Source: JBMDXK01 sp048594375
GTDB taxonomy: Bacteria > Pseudomonadota > Alphaproteobacteria > Rhizobiales > Methylopilaceae
DNA length: 64,000 bases
Assembly (NCBI GenBank): GCA_048594375.1
Contig: JBMDXK010000034.1
Coordinates: forward strand, 1 to 64,000
Direction of reading: 5' to 3'
A model generated the notes under the pieces. That model saw only the letters and a program-made list of their open reading frames with translations, did not search any database and had not been told where the DNA came from. Shown here one piece after another: positions 53,922 through 62,794 of this stretch. Both the position numbers and the translations under genes were made by a program. Within the stretch, counting starts at the first letter, position 1. The number at the start of each line of letters is the position of its first letter.

Positions 53922-55091
53922 CTAACACGCCTTTTCAGGCTGCATGGATGCACGGGGGCAAATTTTTCCCCACGCGTTTAAAAATTCTTCAACATCACGG
54001 GTGGTGGATGACCAACCTAAACTCACCCGCACCATTCCTTCGCATTCCTTGGGCGGCACACCCATGGCTTGCAAAACATGCGAGGCCTTCACTTTTCCCG
54101 ATGAACAGGCCGAACCGCTGGAAACCGCAATTCCTTCCAGATCCAGCATCATCAGTGCGGCCTCCGCACTCAGCCCCGGAACCGAAAAAGCCACCGTTGT
54201 CGGCAAGCGCGGTGCAGATTCGCTATAAATCACCGTGTGCGGATGATGCTCCTTTAAAGCATCCTCTACGCGTTGGCGCAAGCGTACAATACGCGCCATC
54301 TCATCCATCATATGGGAGCGAGCTTGCGCACATGCAACACCAAACCCGGCAATAGCAGGCACATTTTCCGTTCCGCCGCGCCAGCCGCGCTCCTGTCCAC
54401 CGCCTTTAAGAGCCGGTTCGGCCATGTGCAACGCCGTGTTGCCGCGCACCAATGCCCCGGCTCCCATTGGACCACCGCATTTATGGCTGGAAAGAATCAG
54501 CAGGTCTGCGCCCAGCGTTTTTACATCTAACGGAATTTTTCCCAAAGCCTGTGCGGCATCCACCACGAGAATGCCGCCGCGCTCGTGGACAATTGCGGCC
54601 AGCTCTGCGATGGGCTGGATAACGCCGGTTTCATTGTTGGCAAGCTGTATGCACACCATAACGCGGGAATTATCATCAATAAGAGCCAATGCAGCCCTCA
54701 ACACTTCCGGCTTTACGAGGCCCGATCCATCAAGAGGCAGCACTGTGACGCAATTGCGCGCAAAACGATGGCCGCGCAAAGCCGCCACGTGCTCGCCTTC
54801 TGATACCAGAAGATGCGTGAATCCCTGTGCCTCTTTGCCATGCTGTATGTGGGGGGTCAGCGCCAGATTGAGCGCTTCTGTCGCGCCGGAGGTAAAGAAA
54901 ACATCGGCGGCGCGGGCGTGAACCAGTGTTGCAATCTCGGCGCGGGCGTTTTCAACGATTCCACGAACAAGGCGCCCTTCATGATGCACTGATGAAGGGT
55001 TACCCGTGTGATGCAACGCTTCTACCATTGCCGCAAGCGCTTGCGGACGGGTTGGCGTGGTTGCATTATAATCAAGATAAACCCTATTCAT
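53922..55091 (-). CDS. Cysteine desulfurase, IscS/NifS type, of the suf operon
   Basis: A 389-residue PLP enzyme that takes sulfur from cysteine for Fe-S assembly. VYLDYNATTPTRPQ is the class start, LSSHKCGGPMGAGALVRG contains the PLP lysine, and SSGSACSSGKVKASHVLQAMG has the catalytic loop cysteine C329. Loop length places it in class I (IscS/NifS), not the SufS class. A class I enzyme at the head of a suf operon is usual in Hyphomicrobiales. It is the first gene of the operon and lies 129 bases from the Irr-type box. Confidence 0.93.
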   Translation of the reverse strand: MNRVYLDYNATTPTRPQALAAMVEALHHTGNPSSVHHEGRLVRGIVENARAEIATLVHARAADVFFTSGATEALNLALTPHIQHGKEAQGFTHLLVSEGEHVAALRGHRFARNCVTVLPLDGSGLVKPEVLRAALALIDDNSRVMVCIQLANNETGVIQPIAELAAIVHERGGILVVDAAQALGKIPLDVKTLGADLLILSSHKCGGPMGAGALVRGNTALHMAEPALKGGGQERGWRGGTENVPAIAGFGVACAQARSHMMDEMARIVRLRQRVEDALKEHHPHTVIYSESAPRLPTTVAFSVPGLSAEAALMMLDLEGIAVSSGSACSSGKVKASHVLQAMGVPPKECEGMVRVSLGWSSTTRDVEEFLNAWGKICPRASMQPEKAC

Positions 55092-55219
55092 TGTTCCATG
55101 TGCTTTAATTCTTTAAGTGAAATGCAGCAAAAGCTTGCATTCCCCCCCCAAAGATGTGGTATGCATACGGCTAACCACAATTTGAACCTTGCGAAATCAT
55201 ATTTCTAGCAGCATACCGT

Positions 55220-55236
55220 GTTAGAAACATTCTAAG
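55220..55236. promoter_or_regulatory. Iron control element (Irr box) upstream of the suf operon
   Basis: GTTAGAAACATTCTAAG matches the ICE/Irr consensus TTTAGAA-N3-TTCTAAA at all positions except the two outermost. The core TTAGAA-ACA-TTCTAA (55221-55235) is a perfect dyad. It lies 129 bases upstream of the cysteine desulfurase start and 72 bases upstream of the divergent hydrolase. In rhizobia Irr, a heme-responsive Fur-family protein, binds such sites in front of suf genes under iron limitation. Confidence 0.7.
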
Positions 55237-55307
55237 GGTTTTGTCCTTTTCAGCCGCAGGAGTCAAGTTTTCCTTCGGCGCAGCCAACAATAGCGTGTGA
55301 AATCACT

Positions 55308-55958
55308 ATGCCTGAAGTCATTTTTAATGGCCCTGCCGGTCGCCTTGAAGGCCGCTATCACCCTTCCAAAGAAAAGGGAGCGCCTCTGGCCATCATCTTG
55401 CACCCCCATCCGCAATTTGGCGGCACCATGAACAATCCGCTGGTTTACAGCCTTTATTATGCTTTTGCAGAACGCGGATTTGCCGTATTGCGGTTTAACT
55501 TCCGCGGCGTTGGCCGGTCGCAAGGCGCTTACCATGGTACAGAAGAGCTTTCCGATGCGGCCGCGGCGCTTGATTGGGCGCAAACCTTCAATCCCGATGC
55601 CCGCGCTTGCTGGGTCGCCGGTATTTCTTACGGCGCATGGATCGGGATGCAGCTTTTAATGCGCCGCCCTGAAATTGAAGGCTTCATTTCTGTTGCTCCG
55701 CCTTCCGGCCGTTATGATTTTTCATTCCTTGCGCCCTGCCCTTCCTCCGGGCTGATTGTGCATGGCGATATTGACCGCGTTGCACCGTATAAAGATGTGC
55801 AGGGTCTTGTTGATAAGCTGAAGGCTCAAAAAGGAATCACCATCGATCAGGCTGTGATTGAAGGTGGAAACCATTTCTTTGAAGGCAAAAGCGACGAACT
55901 GATTGCTGCATGTACCGATTATCTTGATCGCCGCCTTGCTGCCATTGCTTCCATGTAA
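55308..55958 (+). CDS. Alpha/beta hydrolase
   Basis: A 216-residue alpha/beta-hydrolase of the small prokaryotic type. ILHPHPQFGGTMNNPLVYSL is the oxyanion region, FNFRGVGRSQG follows strand 4, and GISYGAWIG is the nucleophile elbow with the catalytic serine. HGDIDRVAP supplies the acid and GGNHFF the histidine. The substrate is unknown. It is divergent from the suf operon and shares the gap with the Irr box, so it could be iron-regulated too. Confidence 0.9.
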   Translation: MPEVIFNGPAGRLEGRYHPSKEKGAPLAIILHPHPQFGGTMNNPLVYSLYYAFAERGFAVLRFNFRGVGRSQGAYHGTEELSDAAAALDWAQTFNPDARACWVAGISYGAWIGMQLLMRRPEIEGFISVAPPSGRYDFSFLAPCPSSGLIVHGDIDRVAPYKDVQGLVDKLKAQKGITIDQAVIEGGNHFFEGKSDELIAACTDYLDRRLAAIASM

Positions 55959-55966
55959 AATATTCC

Positions 55967-56004
55967 GGCGCAGGAATGATAATGTTTCGCCTGCGCCATT
56001 TTTA
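55967..56004. terminator. Bidirectional terminator between the hydrolase and hflX
   Basis: GGCGCAGG (55967-55974) and CCTGCGCC (55990-55997) pair perfectly and are followed by ATTTTTATT, which overlaps the end of the convergent hflX gene. Confidence 0.7.
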
Positions 56005-57366
56005 TTCAAACCGTTTGCGGATGCCTTCTTCGCGCTCGGCAGACGTGCGCACCCGCACCTGCACCGATCCATCTTCCAATTCTTCCCGCGCCAGCACTTC
56101 CGCATGACGGTAAAGCCAGGAAAGCCCTGCACCGTCATCTCCCGCAAGGGTGAGAGCCATTTCAATATGCTTCTGGCTAAGCTGGTTTTCAATAGCATGA
56201 TAGAGGCTATCCATCCCCTCGCCGCTCAGGGCAGAAACCAGAACGGGTGGCTTTTCGCGGCGCCGCAGTGTTTCAGCAAGATTGGCGCGGTAGTCTGCGC
56301 TTAAGGTATCCACCTTGTTCCACACTTCAATCAGCCGCGCATTGGCGCTGCCTGTATCAATGCCAAGCTGCGTCAGAATGGTTTCAACATCGGCAGCTTG
56401 CGCATCCGTATCAGCATGACCAATATCACGCACATGCACAACAATATCCGCTTCCAGCACTTCTTCCAGTGTCGCGCGAAAAGCCGCAACCAGCGTGGTT
56501 GGCAATTCCGAAATAAACCCGACCGTGTCGGACAGGATAATATTCACCCCATGGGGCAAACGCACCACCCGCAACGTGGGGTCAAGGGTGGCAAACAGCA
56601 TATCTTCTGCCAGCACTTCCGCCTGTGTTAGCCGGTTGAACAGGGTGGATTTTCCCGCATTGGTATAGCCCACCAGCGCCACAATGGGGTAAGGTATTCT
56701 CTGGCGCGCGGAGCGGTGCAAGCCACGGGTGCGCTTCACCTGCTCCAGTTCGCGTTCAATCTTGGTGATCCGCTCACCAATCACCCGCCGGTCGGCTTCA
56801 ATCTGGGTTTCGCCAGGCCCCCCAAGAAAACCGAAACCGCCGCGCTGGCGTTCAAGATGCGTCCATGACCGCACCAACCGGCTTTTTTGCCAATTAAGAT
56901 GCGCAAGCTCGACTTGCAGTGTCCCCTCACGGGTGCGCGCACGATGGCCGAATATTTCAAGGATAAGCCCTGTGCGATCCAGAACTTTACACTTCCACTG
57001 TTTTTCCAGATTGCGCTGCTGCACCGGGCTGAGGGCTGTATCCACCACGACCAGCGCGGCTTCATGCTCCTCCACAGATGTGCCAATTTCTTCAACCTTC
57101 CCTTTGCCCATAAAGGTGGCTGGCCGCACTTCGGAAAGCGCAACCGTCTGGGCGTGGCGAATATCCAGCTCAATGGCGAGAGCCAGACCAACCGCTTCAT
57201 CCAGCCGCGCCTGGGGTGTCCGCTGGAGATGCGGACGCACTGCTGTTTCACCTTGCTTTGATGCCATACGGCGGTTCAAATAAGGCGAAACCACAATTGC
57301 GCGCGTTAAAGGCGGCTTGGTAATCTGGTGTGTGGTGGCAGATTCTGTTTGTTTGTTTTTTTCCAT
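56002..57366 (-). CDS. hflX: Ribosome-associated GTPase HflX
   Basis: A 454-residue GTPase that splits stalled ribosomes after heat stress. The N-terminal HflX domain has TFMGKGKVEEIG and VLDRTGLILEIFGHRA. The linker is GPGETQIEADRRVIGERITKIERELEQV. The G domain shows GYTNAGKSTLFNRL (G1), DTVGFISELPTTLVAAF (G3) and EVWNKVD (G4). It is cotranscribed with hfq in many proteobacteria; here a hairpin lies between them. Confidence 0.95.
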   Translation of the reverse strand: MEKNKQTESATTHQITKPPLTRAIVVSPYLNRRMASKQGETAVRPHLQRTPQARLDEAVGLALAIELDIRHAQTVALSEVRPATFMGKGKVEEIGTSVEEHEAALVVVDTALSPVQQRNLEKQWKCKVLDRTGLILEIFGHRARTREGTLQVELAHLNWQKSRLVRSWTHLERQRGGFGFLGGPGETQIEADRRVIGERITKIERELEQVKRTRGLHRSARQRIPYPIVALVGYTNAGKSTLFNRLTQAEVLAEDMLFATLDPTLRVVRLPHGVNIILSDTVGFISELPTTLVAAFRATLEEVLEADIVVHVRDIGHADTDAQAADVETILTQLGIDTGSANARLIEVWNKVDTLSADYRANLAETLRRREKPPVLVSALSGEGMDSLYHAIENQLSQKHIEMALTLAGDDGAGLSWLYRHAEVLAREELEDGSVQVRVRTSAEREEGIRKRFE

Positions 57367-57401
57367 GACAGAATATCAAGCACAAAATGAAAGCATTTTC
57401 C

Positions 57402-57430
57402 AGCGTTGGAAAAAGCTTTTTCCCAACGCT
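57402..57430. terminator. Hairpin between hfq and hflX
   Basis: AGCGTTGG and CCAACGCT bracket the inner palindrome GAAAAAGCTTTTTC, giving a nearly perfect 29-base hairpin with one bulged C. It may partly terminate the hfq transcript or mark RNA processing. Confidence 0.5.
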
Positions 57431-57459
57431 CTGTGTTATGCCGCATCGTGTGTATTCTG

Positions 57460-57711
57460 TTAGGGTTTATCGGTGGTTTCTTCTGTGACTTCAAACAACT
57501 GCACAGGTGAAGCTGGCATAATTGTAGAAATAGCGTGTTTATAAACCAGTTGGGAATGACCATCGCGTTTAAGAAGAACGCAAAAATTATCGAACCAGCT
57601 CACGAAACCTTGAAGTTTTACGCCGTTCACCAGAAATATTGTAAGTGAAATGCGGTTTTTACGAACGTAGTTCAAGAATGTATCTTGTAAGTTTTGTGTT
57701 TTTTCTGCCAT
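57460..57711 (-). CDS. hfq: RNA chaperone Hfq
   Basis: An 83-residue Sm-like protein that forms hexamers and matches small RNAs to mRNAs. [32 protein letters not shown] is Sm1, and [22 protein letters not shown] is Sm2 with the conserved YKHAIS. The C-terminal tail is short, as usual in alphaproteobacteria. It lies between dat and hflX, a conserved order in this class. Confidence 0.98.
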   Translation of the reverse strand: MAEKTQNLQDTFLNYVRKNRISLTIFLVNGVKLQGFVSWFDNFCVLLKRDGHSQLVYKHAISTIMPASPVQLFEVTEETTDKP

Positions 57712-57847
57712 GGTTTACTTCCGTGGTTCATTGTTTACGCAGGAGACATGCACGATATTTACACGCCAGACTAAAAGTAATGCTTCTATAGAAACCTATA
57801 AATTGTAATAAATACATAATACAATAGTTTTAAAAACAGAAACAGAA

Positions 57848-58705
57848 TTAAGAACGCTCGGCAATCTCATGGAAAACCTGCCTTAAATGCAAAGCAACTT
57901 TGCCAGATTTACCATCCGAGATAACCGTACCGTCAATTTTCACAACCGGCATCACCAGCGTGGTGGCAGCCGTGATAAAGGCTTCTTTTGCGGCTTGTGC
58001 TTCAGCCACCGTGAAAGCGCGTTCCACCACCGTCAATTGCAGCTTTTCGGCCACTTTCATCACTGTGCCACGGGTAATGCCTTTTAAAATACCAAGAGTG
58101 GCTGGCCGTGTAACCAGCTCTCCCGCTTGGGTCACAATCCACGCATTGGTGGATGTTCCTTCGGTGACATAGCCTTGCAAATCCACAAACCAGGCTTCTT
58201 TGGCGCCAGCTTCTTTGGCGGCCTGTTTCGCCATCACGTTGGGCAGCAGCCCCACGGATTTAATATCCACCCGCTCCCAGCGGTTATCCGGCACTGTAAT
58301 CACGCTGATGCCTTTTTGCGCCAGCGCATTGCCCATCTCAGGGCGTACTGATTTTGCTGTCACAACCAGCGATGCAGGAGTTCCTTCCGGTGGGAAAAAG
58401 TGATCGCGCGGGGCAACGCCGCGGGTCACCTGCATATATACCATGCCGTTATGCACCTTGTTGCGCCGCACAGTTTCCCGCAGAACCACCTTGAGCGCAG
58501 CCTCACTCATGGGAGGCATAATGCGCAATTCGCGCAAAGAACGGTCAAGACGCTGCAAATGACCTGTTTCGTCAATCAGCTTCCCGCCGCGAATTTCGCA
58601 CACTTCATAAACACCATCGGCAAATTGATAGCCGCGGTCTTCAATGTTGACGCTTGCTTCAGACTGGAGAAGATATTGGCCATTGACGTAAGCAATGCGA
58701 CTCAT
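57848..58705 (-). CDS. dat: D-amino-acid aminotransferase (class IV PLP)
   Basis: A 285-residue fold-type IV aminotransferase. It begins MSRIAYVNGQYL. NIEDRGYQFADGVYEV is the conserved N-terminal motif, WERVDIKSVGLLPNVMAKQAA carries the PLP lysine (K149), and EGTSTNAWIV and GITRGTVMKVAE lie in the C-terminal half. It probably supplies D-glutamate or D-alanine for peptidoglycan, though 4-amino-4-deoxychorismate lyase and branched-chain enzymes share the fold. The dat-hfq-hflX order supports the call. The open frame runs 19 codons further upstream. Confidence 0.88.
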   Translation of the reverse strand: MSRIAYVNGQYLLQSEASVNIEDRGYQFADGVYEVCEIRGGKLIDETGHLQRLDRSLRELRIMPPMSEAALKVVLRETVRRNKVHNGMVYMQVTRGVAPRDHFFPPEGTPASLVVTAKSVRPEMGNALAQKGISVITVPDNRWERVDIKSVGLLPNVMAKQAAKEAGAKEAWFVDLQGYVTEGTSTNAWIVTQAGELVTRPATLGILKGITRGTVMKVAEKLQLTVVERAFTVAEAQAAKEAFITAATTLVMPVVKIDGTVISDGKSGKVALHLRQVFHEIAERS

Positions 58706-58792
58706 TTTAGGGATCCAACTTTCGTATAGAATGTGTTTATTCAACTCGCAATTATGGGTCAATGCAAGTTTAGCACAAAAATGCTCAATTTA

Positions 58793-61700
58793 TTATGCAG
58801 CTTTTTTGAGTTCTGCTAATTTAACCAATTGGCGCAGAATATTAGCCGTTCCTTTAAGGCGCGCCTTTGCTGTTGGCCATTCGCGTTTAAACACAACTTT
58901 CATGTCGGGGCGCAGTTTTGCATCGCCGGCATCGCGGGCAAGCCACACCACCAGCGCGTCAGGATTAGCAAACGCATTGTCGCGGAAAGCCAGCGACATG
59001 CCCTTGGGGCCTGCATCAATTTTTTCAACATTGGCTTTGCGGCACAGCATCTTGATGGCCATTACTTCCAACAGATGCTCCACTTCTTCCGGCAAAGCGC
59101 CAAAGCGATCGCTGAGCTCTGCGGCAAAGGCGTGGATTGCTTCATCGGATTCAAGCTCGGCCATCCGGCGGTACAGCGCCAGACGCACCGTCAGATCTTC
59201 CACATAATCTTCAGGAATAAGCACCGGCATTCCCATCTGGATTTGCGGCGACCATTGATCTTTAACATCGTCGGTTATGCCGTCTTTCAGATTGGAAACC
59301 GCATCTTCCAGCATTTGCTGATACAGTTCATAGCCCACTTCGCGGATATGGCCAGATTGTTCATCCCCCAGCAAATTGCCCGCGCCGCGAATATCCAGAT
59401 CATGGCTGGCAAGCTGGAACCCCGCCCCCAGAGTATCCAGCGATTGCAACACTTTCAGCCGTCGCTCGGCATTGACCGTCAGTGTCTTGTTTTCCGGCAC
59501 CGTAAAGAGCGCATAAGCGCGCAGTTTGGAGCGCCCGACCCTTCCGCGCAACTGATAGAGCGCGGCGAGCCCAAACATATCGGCGCGGTGGACAATCAAC
59601 GTGTTGGCGCGAGGTATATCAAGGCCGGATTCCACAATGCTGGTGGCCAGCAAAACGTCATATTGCCCGTCATAAAAGGCGGTCATGATGTCTTCCAGCT
59701 CACCTGCTGCCATTTGACCATGGGCTACCGCAACTTTTACTTCCGGCACATGCTGGTTGAGAAAATCACGCACATCCGCAATGTGTTCAATGCGCGGACA
59801 AACATAAAAACTTTGCCCGCCGCGATACCGCTCGCGCAGCAACGCCTCGCGCACAATCAACGGATCAAACGGCGCAATGGACGTGCGCACCGCCATGCGA
59901 TCTACGGGCGGCGTGGCAATAATGGACAGCTCCCGTACACCGGTAAGTGCCAATTGCAAGGTGCGTGGAATAGGCGTGGCGGTCAGCGTCAGCATATGCA
60001 CTTCCGCCCGCAGCTGCTTGAGCTTTTCTTTATGGGAAACACCAAAATGCTGTTCCTCGTCCACAATCACCAGGCCAAGATCTTTAAAGCTGATGGTTTT
60101 ACCCAGCAAAGCATGGGTGCCGACAATAATATCCACCGTACCGTCTGCCAGCCCTTCCTTGTTCGCTTTCAACTCCTTGGTGCCAACAAAACGCGAAGCC
60201 TGTGCAACCCGTACCGGAAGCCCTTTGAAACGCTCGGCAAAAGTCTTGAAATGCTGCCGCGCCAGCAAGGTTGTCGGCACCACCACTGCCACCTGCTTGC
60301 CAGCCATCACGGTTGCAAACGCCGCTCGCAGCGCAACTTCGGTTTTGCCAAAGCCCACATCGCCGCATACCAGCCTGTCCATCGGGCGCCCTGCGGCCAG
60401 ATCATCCAGCACCGCATCAATAGCGTTTTGCTGGTCATCGGTTTCATCATAAGGAAAACTGGCGCAGAACTCGTCATAAAGCCCATCCGGCAGGGTTAGG
60501 CGGGGCGCACTGCGCAGCATCCGCGCTGCAGCAATGGCTATCAACTCGCTGGCCATTTCGCGGATGCGGTTTTTCAGTTTGGCTTTCCGGCTTTGCCAAC
60601 CGGCACCGCCAAGCTTATCCAGCGTTGCTTCGGCGTCTTCCGAACCGTAGCGGGTCAAAAGCTCGATGTTTTCCACCGGCAGATAAAGCTTGTCACCCCC
60701 TGCATAGACCAGCTCAACACAATCATGGGGCGCGTTGGCCACATCAATCGCTTTAAGCCCCACAAAGCGCCCGATGCCATGCTCCACATGCACCACCACG
60801 TCGCCAACGGCCAGCCCTGTCACTTCGGTCAGAAAATCTTTTGCCGCGCGGGTCTTTTTGCGGGTGCGCACCAGACGGTCGCCAAGAATATCCTGTTCGG
60901 CAACCACCACCAGAGAAGCGGTTTCAAAACCGGCTTCAATCCCCAGCGTGGACAGCGCCACCGCGCTGCTGCCAAGCTTTAATGCTTCACTATAAGTATT
61001 TGCAAGCTTTGTGTTTTTTAATCCATGATCGGTGAGAACAACGCCCAGCCTGTCGCGGGCGCCGTCACTCCATCCCGCCAGAATAATCCGTTTGCCAGCC
61101 GCTTGCAGTTCTTTGATATGCTGGACTGCGGTATCAAACACATTGATTTCTGCGTTTGCGCGTTCGGGTGCAAAATTGCGCGCTTTGTGTGCGCCCAGAT
61201 CAATCACATCGCCTTTTGGAGTGTTTTCCAGATGAAAACCACTCAGAAATGCAGCGCCCCGATTTGCAAGGGATTTGTCCCATTCAGCCTGCACAATATA
61301 CAAAGCTTCCGGCGGCAACGGTTTATAACTGCTGCTGCCCGTCATTTCCTTGCGCGATGCGTAGTGATCGCGGATGAGTTCAAGGCGTTCATGCACCGCA
61401 TTGCCCATCAACGGATCCAGCATTAACGGCGTGTCCGGCAGATAATCAAACAGGGTTTCCATGTGTGTGTGAAACAGCGGAATCCAGTGTTCTGCTCCCG
61501 GGTAGCGCCGCCCTTCACTGATAGCCGTATAAAGCCCATCGGCGCTGTTTGCTGCACCGAACGTGGCGACATACCGCTGGCGGAATGTCCGGATGGTATC
61601 TGTGGTGAGCAACACTTCATTGGCTGGCACCAGATCCAGCGCCCGCATCTGACCAATACTGCGCTGGCTCACCGGATCAAAAGAGCGAATAGACTCCAGT

Positions 61701-62293
61701 GTTTCGCCAAAAAAATCCAGCCGCACCGGCTCTTCCATACCGGGCGGAAACAGATCCACAATACCGCCGCGCACCGCATATTCGCCCGTATCGCGCACCG
61801 TACTGGTACGCGCAAAGCCATTGTGTTCCAGCCATGCGGCCAGATGGTTCATATCCAGCGCATTGCCTGGCGCTACCGAAAGACTCTGATGCGCCATCAT
61901 TTCGCGCGAAGATACCCGCTGAACCGTGGCATTGATGGTGGAAAGCACAATGCGGGGCTTATCGCCCTCGCGGGTACGCGCCAGCCGTGCCAGAGCCGTC
62001 ATCCGTGCGGACGCCAAGGACGGGCTGGGCGAAACACGGTCATAGGGCTGGCAATCCCAAGCAGGAAAAACAATCACCTCAATATCGGGCGCAAAATAAA
62101 GCAGCGCCCTGCGCAGGGCGTCCATGCGTCCACTGTCGCGGCTGATATGCAGCATTGAAGCAACCAGCGTTCCCTTATGCTGCGCAGCAACGCCGCGCGC
62201 AATATCCCCCAGCACCATGGCATCAAAGCCTTCGGGCGCATTGGTAAGGGTGAAATGTTCCTGTGCAAGCAAACGCTGGGCAAGGGTGTGCAT
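58793..62293 (-). CDS. mfd: Transcription-repair coupling factor
   Basis: A 1166-residue DNA translocase that removes stalled RNA polymerase and recruits UvrA. The N-terminal UvrB-like module spans about 1-330. The RNA polymerase-interacting CarD-like domain has VGDVVVHVEHGIGRFVGLKAID. The RecG-like motor has CGDVGFGKTEVALRAAF (Walker A), DEEQHFGVSHKEKLK (motif II), TATPIPRTLQLAL and QLRGRVGRSKLRAYA. The C-terminal TRCF regulatory domain (LYRRMAELESDEAI onward) is complete. sdhE lies upstream, as commonly in alphaproteobacteria. Confidence 0.98.
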   Translation of the reverse strand: MHTLAQRLLAQEHFTLTNAPEGFDAMVLGDIARGVAAQHKGTLVASMLHISRDSGRMDALRRALLYFAPDIEVIVFPAWDCQPYDRVSPSPSLASARMTALARLARTREGDKPRIVLSTINATVQRVSSREMMAHQSLSVAPGNALDMNHLAAWLEHNGFARTSTVRDTGEYAVRGGIVDLFPPGMEEPVRLDFFGETLESIRSFDPVSQRSIGQMRALDLVPANEVLLTTDTIRTFRQRYVATFGAANSADGLYTAISEGRRYPGAEHWIPLFHTHMETLFDYLPDTPLMLDPLMGNAVHERLELIRDHYASRKEMTGSSSYKPLPPEALYIVQAEWDKSLANRGAAFLSGFHLENTPKGDVIDLGAHKARNFAPERANAEINVFDTAVQHIKELQAAGKRIILAGWSDGARDRLGVVLTDHGLKNTKLANTYSEALKLGSSAVALSTLGIEAGFETASLVVVAEQDILGDRLVRTRKKTRAAKDFLTEVTGLAVGDVVVHVEHGIGRFVGLKAIDVANAPHDCVELVYAGGDKLYLPVENIELLTRYGSEDAEATLDKLGGAGWQSRKAKLKNRIREMASELIAIAAARMLRSAPRLTLPDGLYDEFCASFPYDETDDQQNAIDAVLDDLAAGRPMDRLVCGDVGFGKTEVALRAAFATVMAGKQVAVVVPTTLLARQHFKTFAERFKGLPVRVAQASRFVGTKELKANKEGLADGTVDIIVGTHALLGKTISFKDLGLVIVDEEQHFGVSHKEKLKQLRAEVHMLTLTATPIPRTLQLALTGVRELSIIATPPVDRMAVRTSIAPFDPLIVREALLRERYRGGQSFYVCPRIEHIADVRDFLNQHVPEVKVAVAHGQMAAGELEDIMTAFYDGQYDVLLATSIVESGLDIPRANTLIVHRADMFGLAALYQLRGRVGRSKLRAYALFTVPENKTLTVNAERRLKVLQSLDTLGAGFQLASHDLDIRGAGNLLGDEQSGHIREVGYELYQQMLEDAVSNLKDGITDDVKDQWSPQIQMGMPVLIPEDYVEDLTVRLALYRRMAELESDEAIHAFAAELSDRFGALPEEVEHLLEVMAIKMLCRKANVEKIDAGPKGMSLAFRDNAFANPDALVVWLARDAGDAKLRPDMKVVFKREWPTAKARLKGTANILRQLVKLAELKKAA

Positions 62294-62409
62294 GAAAATG
62301 TTTTCCAGAAAGGTGACAGATTTTTCGATACAAAATCTGCGATAATTTTTAATGCTTGAAGCGGAATGACAGTTCCGTGTTTAAAATCATGCCGCCAAGA
62401 GAATTGTTG

Positions 62410-62700
62410 TTAGCGTTCCGATGCCGGGCGATGATGAAAGGCTTTCATCCGGGCAAACAACGGTGTGTTGTGGGGTTCTGGCACTTCTGCGCCGGAAATC
62501 CAGGAAAACAGTTCACGGTCTGGCACATCAATCAGCGCTTCAAATTGCACCAGTTCTTCGGTTGAAAAATCCGCCAGTGCAATATTGGCAAAGCCACCCA
62601 TAACAAAATCCATTTCGCGGGTGCCGCGATGCCATGCCCTGAAAAGCGCCTGTTTACGCCGCGCATCAAGCCCTTCGCTAGAACGTGCTGTCACTGACAT
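62410..62700 (-). CDS. sdhE: FAD assembly factor SdhE
   Basis: A 96-residue DUF339 protein that promotes covalent FAD attachment to succinate dehydrogenase SdhA. ARRKQALFRAWHRGTREMDFVMGGFA contains the conserved RGTREMD (R-G-x-x-E) motif, and FEALIDVPDRELFSWISG follows. The sdhE-mfd order is typical of alphaproteobacteria, with recG normally nearby; here recG is elsewhere. Confidence 0.95.
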   Translation of the reverse strand: MSVTARSSEGLDARRKQALFRAWHRGTREMDFVMGGFANIALADFSTEELVQFEALIDVPDRELFSWISGAEVPEPHNTPLFARMKAFHHRPASER

Positions 62701-62794
62701 CTGATTGCCCTGTACCTGATGAAGCCTCTTTTAAGGGTGTGTTAAGCTTTTCATTGCAAGAAGTAAATGGTTTTCCGCATTTTTGCGCAGCATT

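Noticed and set aside
53922..55091. Calling the desulfurase SufS
   Set aside because: The active-site loop SSGSACSSGK and overall pattern are of IscS/NifS class I, not the shorter-loop SufS class II.
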